From the NCBI GenBank assembly GCA_031841125.1, contig CM063111.1, positions 40,746,955-40,810,954 on the forward strand: 64,000 nucleotides of DNA. The letters run 5' to 3'. Made by a program: the position numbers and the translations under genes. Below are positions 43,517-55,270 of the stretch, in pieces (position 1 is the stretch's first letter; the number at the start of each line of letters is the position of its first letter). Under the pieces are notes generated by a model, which was not told where the DNA came from, ran no database searches, and saw only the letters and a list, made by a program, of their open reading frames with translations. The DNA comes from Acanthococcus lagerstroemiae (lineage: Eukaryota > Arthropoda > Insecta > Hemiptera > Eriococcidae).

Positions 43517-46500
43517 ATGTTTTCCAGTCAAACAGTAATCCGACGTAGTCGATTAATGGTAATCGTATTTTACTGGATCGTTCTCTCAGGTAAGGGTCGT
43601 GCCCTCGGGCGATAATGGCCTAATGGACTATGATAGAAGTTATAGCACCGAACGAACCTACTACGTTGCGAACTACAACCTGTCAAACAATTGAAGGATT
43701 ACAAAAGCACGGGGTATAAGTGCCATAACCATCAAAAGCGAGTTTTTCACTTGGATAGGTGCTATGAACATATGCAAATGTAGCGAAAGGTGTAAGAGCC
43801 GAATGTTTACATTTTATAGTTCAAATTTCATCCACCAGAGAGCGCGTTTTCCGAATCCATTAGTGTGTTGTGAGTATCGTTGCAAAGGCTGTATGTGCCA
43901 CAACTCGGAGGACCCGAGGGTCGAATAAGGAAGTAAACAAATTATGTTCAGTTTCAAGTATCTGACGTTACACATTCTTTACATACATGAAATATAGTTT
44001 ATTGTTGTTTATTGCGAGAAAACTCAAAACAAAACGAAGATGGCTAAGAAAATTAAAATTATTTTACCGAAAAGTACTGCTATGGGGCCTACTTCCCATT
44101 AAATTACTAATCCAGCCCAAGTGAAACCAGGTATTGTAGACAATTTTTTGATAGTCAAATTTTAAAATGGGTTTCCTCAAGCGAAAAAAATAGGCATTTA
44201 TACCCCTTATCTGTGGTACTCCTTCAATTGTGAAGCGTGACAAAATATACCTACTAATGGCTGAAAAGGAATACGAAAGTCTGTTGTAAAATTATACTTA
44301 CGTCTTTCTTCTGGGACAGACAAGTGTACCCTAGGATGGAGCGCTTTTCGTCGAATTTGTGTGATAAGAATTGGGACTCTTCGTTCAAAATGAAAAAAAA
44401 AATTAGTTTCTCCATTCTGCAACAGAAAAGAAAAATTAAAAACCGTGAGTTGGATGTAACTATTTTACAGATTTTAAAATAAAAAATAAATAAATAAAAA
44501 CTGTTTAACAGGACCCGTGTATTTTAACGAGATCAATGACTTTGAGGCGTTGGACCATCATTTTTTCAAGAGAATTCACTCCTATCAATTTAGGTACCAG
44601 AAAAACTTCCAACTTTCAAGGTCACCCTTCAGATTGGTTCTCTTTCCATTGAAATTTCGTTTCATCTTCGGATGAAAACCTGATTAACTGAAATGTGATT
44701 TATTTCTTGCCATCAGCCCTCCATATATTTCCCCGAATTCAAATACATACGCCTGTTTTGGAACTTCATCTCAAACGCAGAGAAAGCATCGAGGTGTTTA
44801 CGTCTCTCAGACAAGGAATATTGATTTCGTAAAGCGTCAAAAATTATTAGATTGTGGAAAAGCTTAATTAAGTAGGGGAATTCGATTGAAGCTTTGTAAT
44901 CAATGGAGTCCGAAACAAAACAGCTTGAAACATCATTTTCCTGAATAAACTTTTAAGGTTTTGACCAAAAAAAAGTTACTGGAGGCGTTAAATTTCTTCT
45001 GAGAAAATGCGTATAAATTGCATCTTTTCACACCACATAATGCATGATGAAATGAAAAAAGTCGTCCTTTTTGAGACAGAAACCTGGTTAGTTCTGTAAG
45101 AGTCATTTGTTATGTATCACATGTTGAGCCGTAATGTGGAGCTTTTTTTTTACTACAATGTTTTGTAATTTAATCTGCGTTTTAAAGCAACTGGAAAAAA
45201 CATTGATACGCTGAATTAAACTGGTCAGAAAAGAAGTTAGAAAAGATATTCAAATACTTGATGAAAATCTGATTTCGCATACTCTACAAAGTTCATGGTC
45301 AACTGAGAAGTCAAAATCTTATATCATCGATGAAAAATAAGGAGGAGTTAAAAGGCTATAGAAGCCAAAAAATATGAAAATATTGCTGGTTGTAACCTCT
45401 ACAAAATGAAAACGTTGTTAAATCACATTACAATTTATTTTCATTAGAAAAATAAAAATAAAAGAAAAAAAGAAAAAAATTAACGAATAAAATTTTTCCC
45501 CACGTTGCCTCCTTTTCTCCCTCTTCTTCAAAGAAGTGCAGTCACATTACAGCGCTATTTATACTTACTTTTTTAGTTAGACGTAACTTACTTACATTCG
45601 GTAGACTAAGGTGGAAGTTCCTAATTGGGACTCGTTTTCAAAGTGGTTGACATCTAGTGGTTGTTTTTTGGACCCTCATTGAGTAATCATGGAGAAAAGA
45701 TAAATAGGCAGCTTGGGTAGGGTTAGGCCGGCAAAACTGATAACGTACCTCTCATTTTTTACTTCGCAGCACTTCTATTAATTTTGTTACCTGACGTATT
45801 AAATTTTTAATCGCAAGTTCGAATATGTAGCTCCCTGCGGTTCAAATTTAAAGCCTGCCCGTAATTTCTTTATTTTATAATTATTTTTTGAAAAAACCCT
45901 ATTTCCCCATTTACGGCAATGTTATTTCCCTCTAGGATCACTCAACCTTTTATTATGAGGTGCACATTAGCGCTCCTACATTCCGTTCCACATCCCAAAA
46001 TACGGCCCACGCTTAAATCTCAACGCTATTAGTGCTACCTAGTAGTAGAGTGGTCATATTCCCGATGCGCAATCAGTCACCCTCTAGCCAGTTTACCCAC
46101 GGAAAAGTTACCCATTTGTTACCCATGGGTTACCCTCAGATCACCCTCAGATTACCCCTGTTCCCCTTTAGTTCTCCGGGTGACTGGTGGGATACTACGC
46201 AGTTAGTTATCCTCTAGTTACCCGCGGCGGAAAAGTTATCCATTTGTTACCCTCAGATTACGCTTGTTCCCCTTTAGTTACCCGGGTAACTGGTGGGATT
46301 TTGCGCATTGGGTAGTCATAGCGTAGTTATAGATTTCTCAATTTTTCACGTGTTTTTCATTAGTTTTAAAAATCTCAAAAAGTTCGTCAAGATGTGAATA
46401 TTTACCCGTTTTCAGAAGAAAACAAGAGTCATTTTCTTTCAATTTTTTATCAATTCAAGTCATGAAATTTTCAATTTTTGTCGCAAGACAAGCTTCCTTC

Positions 46501-49500
46501 ACGCAAGCGTATATCAACTTTTTATAAATTGCCTAAGTATATACTTTTTTCAAACTTTTTCAATCTTTTTATACGGATGATGATTTCCTTCTGAGTTCGG
46601 ACACCGGTCATGGATTGACTTTTCAGAGTACCCAATTCCTAAATTAAACTGTAGAATTGTACAAATCGTTTTTCTTGGAATGTCGGTTTCTCAAAGTGCT
46701 GAACGCATTTCCTTAAAGGACAGACGCCATGAAAATGGTCTTGTGTTCATATAGTCAGACGAGTACTTTAGGTTGGATGGTTCACTTAAATCTTTCGGCT
46801 TTATTGAATTACAACCATAATATAAGATTCTGGAATACAGATGGAATTTCTGGTGCGGTTGTAAACACATGATGACTTTCTGTAAGAATTTAATAAAAAA
46901 TTGTTACCTTCAAAGAATATGGCTTTTGCATATAACTGATCTTGAAATTTTACATATCATATTCATAAAATTCAAACATGATGATCTGTGACAAATTCTC
47001 AAAGAAGAAAACTTATTTTACTCTGTATTTTATACTGATACAGAATTAACTCTCATGAAATTAAATGATCATTTTTTCCCTCAATTTTTTATAATCTTCC
47101 ACCTTTCTCTCTGTATTTGTAGGAGGTGAGACCTCCTAATGCCCACATTAAAAGGTTAAGTTCTAGAATTATATAGCAAGTATCCTGTTTCCCTATAGTA
47201 AGTATAGGTATTGACTCACAAGCATTCTAGCTTGCTTAGAAAATTTTATTGAAAGAAATTTTGAAATTTTTCATTCAAATGAATGGGTTAGTAGAATTCA
47301 CAAAGGGATTTGTAGATGAAAATGTACTTGGAAATTCATTTTGCTCATCAGTTATTTTCCACTCATTCCCAAACTGAAGACAATTTATAAAAAAAAAACA
47401 ACCACTTCTGTTTATGATTATAAAATTGATCGAAAGTCATTGCAAGTTGTCCAATTTTTTAAATGATCATTTCACAACTAAAATAAATATAGAAGAGAAA
47501 AAGATAGAAAAAAGAAAGTTCGAGATCATAATCATCTAACAGATGAATACAGAAGAGCAGTTATAGCAATTGTAATCTAAATCATAAAGTTCCTGGATTT
47601 ATTCCTATTTATTTTCACAATTTTTCTGGATATGATGCTCATTTAATAATTGTTAAAGAATTAGGAAATGATTATGATACTTAACATTAAATTAATGCCA
47701 AACAAAATGAAGAAAAATATATATCATTTTCTAAAATTATAAAATATGATTCTTGGTTAAGGAATAATAAGAATGAAATAATTTTCAATAACACTGAGCT
47801 TAGATTTTTAGATTCATATAAATTTTTATCAAATTCATTAGCTGGATTAGCTAAAAATATGAAAAGATATCATTTTAAAAATTTAAAGAAATGGTTTGAT
47901 CAAACTGCACCTAAAAAAGATTATCTGAGTTGGAGAGAAAATATTTTTGTTTATATTATTAAGTCAGAAATTGGCTTATCCCATATGACTATGTGAATTC
48001 TTTGAAAAAATATAATGAAAAACAATAAATTACCTTCAAAAAAGAAAAGTTTTATAATTTATTAAATGATGAACATGTTGATTATGTGGAATATCATTAT
48101 GCTCAAGAAATTCACGTTTCCCATCTAAGAAATCGAAATACACTTTTGATAACGATCATTTCAATTAGGGTAGATGAATTCAAGTGATAAGTAATTAGAA
48201 TACGTATTGATGACCACTAATGGATTTTCAAAAATTATCGCGCCTATTATATGGTGGCCATTAGAGTCCACCATTAGAAAAAAAGGAAAATTTATCTCTC
48301 AATAATGGCCACTTGTAAATTATCGGCTTCCTTAATGTTGTTTCAAGTTACAATCGCTCATAACTGAATATATAAAGCGAATGGAATTCCTGGATATATC
48401 AACAGTTGAAACAATGAAACAGAAACACATTTAGGTAATTTCAAGAATTTTACTTCTCTTCATTTTTTTCGAAGGAATCCTCAAAAGTTCACTTCCATTT
48501 GAAAAAGAAAACAAGCCAGGTCGCTATGCGACCTAGTAATAGGTTCGGCCTTTCAGCTGAAGTCTGGGCGGCTATTCCACTACCCAACTTCAAACAAAAA
48601 GTACGATCGCACTTGGACGCTGTTAAGCGCAAGGGAACCAGCTCTACAGCTCTAGCAAAATCTGTTTTTTGAGAACACGTGATTCTAAGTTGAAGAGACA
48701 TGTAGAAACTATATGTCATACCGTTTGCTGATAAGCTTTGATCAACGTGAGTACAAATTTTGAATCGGGGGCCCAATTCTAAAAAATTCTACTTTTTACG
48801 CTCTTTCCAACGATACTAATCACTCATTTTATTTGCAAATGTCGATTGGTTCACGCCGACCCTAATTTCAGCGAGAATCATACACAATAATATTACAAAC
48901 CTCATCACAAAATGAACTCCTTTCATCGATTCCTTATGTTGATATCTCGAGTCACTTTTGTAGAGACTGTAAGCACAATGTAAAACCATCTTCCTATCTG
49001 TTTCTGTTACACGCCATTACGTTCACTTTTACATTTCAAACCACAAATGTTACTATTGCGTGAGGTAGAACCTTATTACTACTACCATCTTTTCCATTGT
49101 ACATATAACCCGATCTGCAAGGCCTGTCTCAGTTCTGACGGTTGACAGAAATGAGACTTCTGTCAGTCAAAATCTGTCATTCTGTCCATAGCTTCAGCCA
49201 ATCAGAACAGTTATTCTAAGCGTTTGTCAGAAGTGACAGGAAATCACCAAAACATATTCCAGAAGTAGTCTGGAATTTTTCTGACCATTATCTGACTATT
49301 TCCTACACTTTCCTGTCGCTATTCTGACTTTTCTCTGACTACTTTCTGGCTATTTTTTTCTGCACTTACTTGCCGCTATTCTGACACTTCTCTGACTAAT
49401 TCCTGACTCTTTTATACTTTTTGTCTCTTTTCTGACTTTTGTCTGACAAATTTCTGGCTATTATCTGAATATTTTTTCTTTCCTGTCGCCGTTTTGGCAC

Positions 49501-52500
49501 TTTTCTAACTAATTTCTGGTGGTCGTCTGGTCTTTTTCTTATCGTTTTCTGGGTGCAACTTGACCACGTTCTGACAACTTGGACAATTTTGTGGCACAGT
49601 TCAGACGGCAGTTCATGCGTGTCGATGTACAATGGTCTCATGCAACTAATAAGAAAAAGGAGCGCTGTCAAGTTAAAAAATTATATTATTAAATTAGGTG
49701 CTGGAAATTATTTTAAATTATTGTAATATCGAATAATGATTAATTAATGCTGTATCACTTAAAACGTTTCCATTAAATTTATCATTAATCCGGTTTGTAC
49801 ATAATACACCATTCTACATTCAATAATCATAAACCACTATCATTGTGCCCACAAATTTCTGATACATAATACACAACACCATGCACATAGATATAAAAAC
49901 ACAATAGAATGAGGATTGGCATGTTTGAATAGGTACTTTTCATGTCAATTAGAAATCGCTTAATAATAATGGGTAGGTTACATGATTTGGTAACACAATG
50001 ATATTTGAAAATCACGGGGCCTGGATTTTCGATTTATATTATGACGATTGAATGAGGAAGAAGACCCAAAAACCCTGATATTTTCATCCTAAAAACTCGG
50101 TCACTAGGCTAGATTGCTTTTCGTTGACTTCTTTTAAACTTTTCGATATCGAATAATAATTTTCTTTATTTGCCTTTAACTTCTTTCTCTCAAATGCTCT
50201 ATTTAATGTGGGAATTAATGTATCCTTTGGAGCACTTAGGTTGACCAGTTAATTTCACATTCTTCTGAATAACTGGAATAATATGAATACAAGTCATACC
50301 TTTAATTTTTAACGCCTGGACTATAATACGGTATACTTTTCTTCACACACGCCTATCAAAAATATTGCCGAATCTTCGATAATTTTGTCTTTTTTGCACC
50401 CAGTTATGTATCCCATATTAGGGCATTTTACCATAATATGTTTTTCCTCTAACCCAGAAATTTGACATTTCTCTGCTCCTACATTATGCAAATGCTAACT
50501 TCCAAACGTTGAGCTCTTTGATCGACCCCCCCCCCCCCCAGCAGAAGTCAGAATATTGTACTGAAATTTCGCACGATTAAGTTACATAGTTTTATACCAA
50601 AAGAAAAATAAGCCATGTTTTAGACGTAGCCGTGTCAAAAAAACATCACCCTTATCGCTGTATGCTCTAAAACTATTTACAATATATTATCTCTTCTGAT
50701 GTAGATTTTTTTTCCTTTTTCAGAGTATAATTCGAATTATTACGGTATGGATCGAAAACTAATGTCTGTAGCGTATACTATAACCGGCAATACAACTGTT
50801 GACACGGTACCTCGGGATTTCCCCAGTGGGGCATATGGGATTGCAAACAACGAGTTGAAGCCTGTATTTAACGTAACCTCGATGGACGAGTCAAATCTGA
50901 CGAAAATATGTGTACAGAGTATCATCAAGAATGTGCAGTTCTCGGTGGTTGACCACAATATGGAAAAAGATATAGCAGCGAAGTTGAATACCGGCATGAT
51001 TAAAAAATATCACGAACTTTCGCAGAATATCGCCAACAATATATTGGCCATAAGCCGTAACGTCAAAGATATGCAAGAATTACTCAACAATAAAAGCCCA
51101 TCTCTGTCTCGCCTATCAGGATCGCAGGAAGCAAATAAAAATACGTATGTGTGTGTCTTACCAGGACCTCATGAAGCAGAATCACAATCAGTAACCGTTC
51201 CAGTTCTTTTCATGATTATCTTCGTTTTGATTTCGTACATCGGATACATCTCCTACAAAAGTAAAACAAGGTAAGATACATTACTATATTGAAGCAGCCT
51301 GATATATTGATAATCCACTAATGTAAGATGTAATTTAGTTTAGACAGATATTTTACGATTCAGGTTTATCGTAGAATTCAGCCTGAAAGCTTTGCTTGAA
51401 TCTGACTTATTCATATTGTTCGTTGAGTTCCCAAAATCTACCTACAAATGATGAGTAGCATCGGGGTAGGAATAAATAGGGAAATTCATCAGAATCAGTT
51501 GTTTGTCCCCGACAATTTTATTTATACTTACAGGAACACACACATACCAGAGCCAAAAAAGCTGAAAATCCCGCTAGTTATGATCTCTATTAAATGACGT
51601 TATTTTTACTTTCATTAAAAAAAATTCACACATGAAATTTTCCCTCATGTTGCCTCTTCCTCTCCCTCCTCTGTGACGAAGTGCAGTCACATTAAAGGGC
51701 TAGTTTATACTCGCTTTCTTAATTATATGTAAGAACTTACATTTTCTGTAAACTAAGGTAAAAGTGCCTAATATGGACCATTTCCCTAATATGGACCACC
51801 CCTTAAATCTCAAACGCTAATAGCGCTACCAGGCGAGGAAAAATTGAGATAGTTTGTGATGACAAGGTAACCGTCTGATGAGAAATCTGTGGCCAGGAAG
51901 CCAAATAGAAGCGAAATAGTGGGGGAAAATGGAATTGCAGAAATGAATTTTTCTATTTAATTCCATGAAACCTCAACAAAAGTGTACTTGAATGAAATTT
52001 TTGCAAAGTGCTATGTATCAAAAAGAAGGTGAAGAGTACTTTCATGTCATATATTGAACAAAACTCAGTCGTTTAGGAAACTTGAGGTAAGTTGAAATAG
52101 ATATTCCTTTTCGAAGTGTATTATTATGGACCACCTGTGGGGTTCCTCAGATGGACCACAACTAAACGATACAAACATGACAAATAATAAGAATTTTCGT
52201 GTAAGTACCGGACTTCCATTTTGATTATTTTAGAGTGAATTCCTGAGAATAGACTATATACAGATATCATCACGAAAGAAGTGAGATAGTGACGCTATGG
52301 AATCAGCTATCCAAGCTGTACAGGCAGCTAAGAAATGAGTTGATTACGAGCTGCCAAGGCGTATTCAGTTCCTGTAACGACTCTAAAAAGATTGATGACG
52401 ACAGTACGTAACTAGGTGAGTTAATGCAGATAATTTGCTCAGTGACTCATTGATAATAATATGAAGCTTACCACATCCTGTATTTATTTGTGAGCGCAGA

Positions 52501-54190
52501 AAAAGAATACCCTGTGATATCCGTAAGAAGATCTTTCGTTGGGATGGAAACCAATCATACATGGTTTTGAAGAGAATTGGTAGAGAATACTGTCTCGACA
52601 TGAACAAGATGTTCTCGTGGAGTTTACTTTGTTGAAGATATGCACGGTGAAGGCTGGATACAGTGCATTAAATGTTGGGCACAGAGTCATGAAATGTGTG
52701 ACATGGCTATATTGACGAATGCAACAGCAAGAAGAAATGTATCTGTTCCTGGTGTTTAAATACATAACACATGCACATGTTCTTAATTTTGACAATACAA
52801 TTGATTTTTTTTTTTAATTTTTGAAGGTGGTGTATTACTAAGAATCCAAAAATTGTAAGATAAAAATAATAAAAATCGACAACTTTTTTTTTTAAATCAG
52901 GAAAAATACGAATTTTTGTTTATGGTTCTTCAAATTTGGGATTATGGTAATGAATACCCATTTCCAGACCCACATCCCCTATTACTGGTCATTTTATAGT
53001 AGAAAAATCAAACGTGGTCCATATTAGGCCCTATATCTTATATACTTTTTTGTTAGGCAACTCACTTTTTTTTTTTTTTTTCATTGAACCGCTGAGCGTT
53101 TTAATAAAAAGTACCCATTCAATACAAAACATAAGAGAGTAAATGTGTCTGTTCTTAAATAATACTATTTGTATATTATTATTCATTTTTCAGTTGTTTA
53201 TATTAGAGACCGGATTCCTCGGCATTTGTCAAGTCATTTCCTTGATAGGCAGACGAATTATTTCGAGAGATAAGCACGAATCATGGTGGTAGGGGGCTGG
53301 GAAAAAAATTTTATATTGCCGAAAATGGCTTAAATGCCAAAAGTGGCCTCACGTGCCGAAAAATGCCGAAATATGCTATTTTGTCAACACATGATGCCAA
53401 AGTGCGAAAATTTGTTGTTTGAAAATGGAAATATATAGAATAAAGATGAGAATTCCGCAGAACTCATTTTGGAATTGCCAGATGATTCCCAACATGTAGA
53501 AAAATTGAAAACACTGATCGGGAAGAAAAATTTACCTACTGACCTCGCTTTCATACGAACCTACCTTTCGTTTCTCCCTGATGTTAAAAGATTAAGAAAT
53601 TGGAAACGCGAGGTTTGTCTTTACACGATCAAGTCCAGATTATTGAAGAAGTGCGTCAAAAAATTCAAATAATTCCAGGGGCTCGAGGATACCTAGTTCA
53701 GAAAAAATTAGAAAAAGTTTTTTCAAAAAATGAAGGGTTCACGTTACTTCAAGAATTGAGTATTTCTTTCAGTGACACTTCTTACCTAGAAACTAACACG
53801 GTTTTTTCGTGATCCACAGGTGCTGTCTGCATATAATTTTACTCCGCTAGTATCTGTTGATTTAGAGAGCGCACATTCTTAGCTTACAAATTAATATTAA
53901 GTGACAAGCGCCATCAATTCACTCAGCAAAATTTACCAAAACATGATTGTGCATAATCTGAATCTTTTGTGATTTTAATTTAAAATTTTGATTGATCAGA
54001 TTATTTTGTGGGGGAAAAAGGATTTTTTTTTTTTTAATGCCGAAAATGCCGAATTCTGCAGATGTTGCTGCCGAATTTCCTATTTTTTAATGCGGAAGAA
54101 TCCGGTCTCTATTTATAATATTCACTTAAATCAATTATTTTTTACAGGAGGTACAGAAATTCAAACATGCTGATTGAAGAGGATTTGTGA
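43517..54190 (+). CDS. Type I single-pass membrane glycoprotein of unknown family, three exons, 220 aa
   Basis: Three segments with correct splice sites join exactly in phase: 43517-43589 (phase 1), 50724-51270 (phase 2) and 54148-54190 (TGA), 663 nt in total. Exon 1 encodes MFSSQTVIRRSRLMVIVFYW IVLS, a basic start and hydrophobic core typical of a signal peptide. Exon 2 encodes an extracellular or lumenal domain with three N-glycosylation sequons (NTT, NVT, NLT), two cysteines (ICVQS, YVCVLPG) and a helical stretch around HELSQNIANNILAISRNVKD. A membrane segment (PVLFMIIFVLISYIGYIS) at about residues 184-201 follows. Exon 3 supplies a short basic then acidic tail ending NMLIEEDL, with a dileucine-like sorting look. 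I do not recognise the family. Introns are 7.1 and 2.9 kb and full of transposons. The exon 1 link is inference from phase and signal-peptide logic. Confidence 0.68.
43711..44206. mobile_element. DNA element about 0.5 kb with GGGGTATAARTGCC ends, in intron 1 of the membrane-protein gene
   Basis: Left end GGGGTATAAGTGCCATAA; right end, reverse strand, GGGGTATAAATGCCTA. Internal words such as AGGTGTAAGAGCCG and TATGTGCCACAAC vary on the same theme. A short frame starting MAKKIKIILPKSTAMGPTSH at 44039 may be the remnant of a transposase start. Confidence 0.55.
44220..45430. other. Intronic stretch without a recognised gene
   Basis: AT-rich sequence in intron 1 of the membrane-protein gene; no domain or repeat recognised. 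Confidence 0.3.
45440..45640 (+). repeat. Dispersed repeat, copy 1, ending at a TAAGGT-type element end
   Basis: Matches 51600-51780 (TTGCCTC, GTGCAGTCACATTA, then TAAGGTxxAAGTxCCTAAT). Past that point the words differ: here AATTGGGACTC, there ATATGGACCA. Confidence 0.65.
46059..46314 (+). mobile_element. GTTACCC-word dimeric element, copy 3
   Basis: Starts TTCCCGATGCGCAATCAG, ends GGATTTTGCGCATTGGGTA. GTCATA flanks both sides (46053-46058, 46315-46320). Six exact GTTACCC and many variants lie in two units, each ending GTTAC/TC..GGGTAACTGGTGGGAT (first unit mutated). In intron 1 of the membrane-protein gene. Confidence 0.85.
46320..47500. other. AT-rich intronic stretch
   Basis: No gene recognised. 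A short frame near 47025 reads YSVFYTDTELTLMKLND, which resembles the catalytic YxDTDS region of family B DNA polymerases and may belong with the Polinton relic downstream, although it would be out of order. Confidence 0.3.
47515..48125 (+). pseudogene. Polinton/Maverick-type protein-primed DNA polymerase B relic
   Basis: Plus-strand blocks, in shifting frames, follow the exonuclease/early polymerase region of this family: VRDHNHLTDEYRRA (47518), CNLNHKVPGFIPIYFHNFSG then YDAHLIIVKELGN (47572-47670), NEEKYISFSKII (47707), LRFLDSYKFLSNSLAGLAKN (47800) and YNLLNDEHVDYVEYHYAQE (48055). Stops and at least three frameshifts interrupt it. Polintons are large self-synthesising DNA transposons related to viruses; no capsid, integrase or terminal repeats were found here. 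It lies in intron 1 of the membrane-protein gene. Confidence 0.75.
48140..49120. other. Intronic stretch without a recognised gene
   Basis: A GC-richer block at 48520-48660 was examined for 5S rRNA similarity and does not match. Confidence 0.3.
49124..49625. repeat. TCTGAC word array, about 0.5 kb
   Basis: Exact TCTGAC occurs about ten times between 49136 and 49580 with many variants (TCTGGC, CCTGTC, GTCAGA). The spacing is irregular. Partly inverted ends (CAGTTCTGACGG on the left, CAGTTCAGACGG on the right) suggest the boundaries of an element. Confidence 0.6.
49630..50720. other. Intronic stretch without a recognised gene
   Basis: AT-rich; includes a run of 13 C at 50527. It ends with the polypyrimidine tract and CAG acceptor of the membrane-protein gene exon 2. 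Confidence 0.3.
51600..51753 (+). repeat. Dispersed repeat, copy 2
   Basis: Homologous to 45440-45607 and ends at the TA that starts the next element. Confidence 0.65.
51754..53040 (+). mobile_element. TA-flanked pogo-type element with TATGGACCAC words, internally deleted
   Basis: Ends (including TA) TAAGGTAAAAGTGCCTAATA and, reverse strand, TAAGATATAGGGCCTAATA, both running into TGGACCA. The word recurs at 51774, 51793, 52128 and 52152 and inverted at 53015. AACGCTAATAGCGCTACC lies at 51814. A short coding relic near 52645-52750 (WIQCIKCWAQSHEMC) looks like the PHD-type zinc finger found at the C-terminus of some insect pogo transposases. Confidence 0.75.
53204..54111 (+). mobile_element. 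hAT element relic with TAGAGACCGGATTC ends and GCCGAAA words
   Basis: Inverted ends TAGAGACCGGATTC at both sides. Words ATGCCGAAA/GCCAAA cluster at 53315-53405 and again at 54035-54080. Coding relics: IGKKNLPTDLAFIRTYLSFL (53518), ETRGLSLHDQVQIIEEVRQK after a frameshift, KKLEKVFSKNEGF, and a hAT dimerisation block NFTPLVSVDLESAHS (53835). It ends 36 bp before exon 3 of the membrane-protein gene. TTTATA occurs on both flanks but no clean 8-bp duplication. Confidence 0.75.
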
Positions 54191-55270
54191 CGTCTGATGA
54201 AAACGAGACAAGGGCCGAGGAAGTGGTACAGTTTTGAACTTTCTTCTTGATACGCTTCTGAATTCTTAACATTTATGAACCCAGCGTGCATGCTAGTATT
54301 TTTGTATATTTGAAAGTCGTTTGATGGAGAAGTAATTTTCGCGGATTATAGAAAATTTACAAAGATTTATTTTCAAAAGTAGGTCCTATGGAAAAAATCT
54401 AATATATTATACCTAATGTAGCTACAATGTCCTCTAGATTTAGCTACTTTCATTAAAAACCAAATCAAATAAATAGCTGGTCTAGTCGTTACTAAAGTGT
54501 ATTTGATGTTATAGTCACAGCAAAACTAGGCTGACGAATGAAGGTGAGGTCAGCATGATTTCTACAGAATCCTGAAATCCAATTCTTGGCTTAACAACTA
54601 CGTATGTAGTATGTACTACACTACACAACAGCATAAAAAACAATAGAATGAGATTATATGATTTTAGCTGAATTTTGAATGCTGAATACGATGGCGTTAT
54701 TCATTTTTCTCGAGAACCTCTCGTTTTCCATATTTAAAATTAAAATTTTCACTTTTTATTCCTTTTGTTGTGCAGGAATCGCTACACTGACACCGATAAC
54801 AATACAGAACGCGTTAGTTGTTCGATCAGTGGTATCATCTTGATGATACTAAAATTTGCACGATGGGGGAAAACTGAACTGTAATCAAAAAATTAACATC
54901 GGTATTAAATTCCTTGTTGAAAATACTTATAGAATCATGTGTTCTCATGCCATTGTTTTTTGAAAAATTTCAAATTGTTGTGTAGTGCTATCTATGGATC
55001 TGAAAACGTTATCGTATGTAATAATATGTATACGTGTATTACATTTGCTGACTTCAACAAAATGTGTGGGGTTCATTTAGAAACTTTTTTCTCTTAAACA
55101 ATGGAAAGAAAAACCGTGGCAAGATACATTTACTCGGTTTTTGTAGGGGAGAATTGAGCAAGAGGAAACACATTAGCTTTAGAGGCAATAATTTTCTTTC
55201 TAGTGACTGAATGAGACATTCAATTATTGCACTGATAGTGTGAAATCCTAGCTTTCCAACAATGTAGGTT
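54190..55270. other. Stretch without a recognised gene
   Basis: 3' region of the membrane-protein gene followed by AT-rich sequence; no clear feature. Confidence 0.3.

Noticed and set aside
46061..46312. GTTACCC array as telomere-like repeat or CRISPR
   Set aside because: Spacing is irregular, units form a dimer with defined ends, and insect telomeres are usually TTAGG; not a CRISPR in a eukaryotic intron.
48520..48660. GC-richer block suspected to be a 5S rRNA pseudogene
   Set aside because: No match to the conserved 5S internal promoter or to the overall order of 5S sequence.
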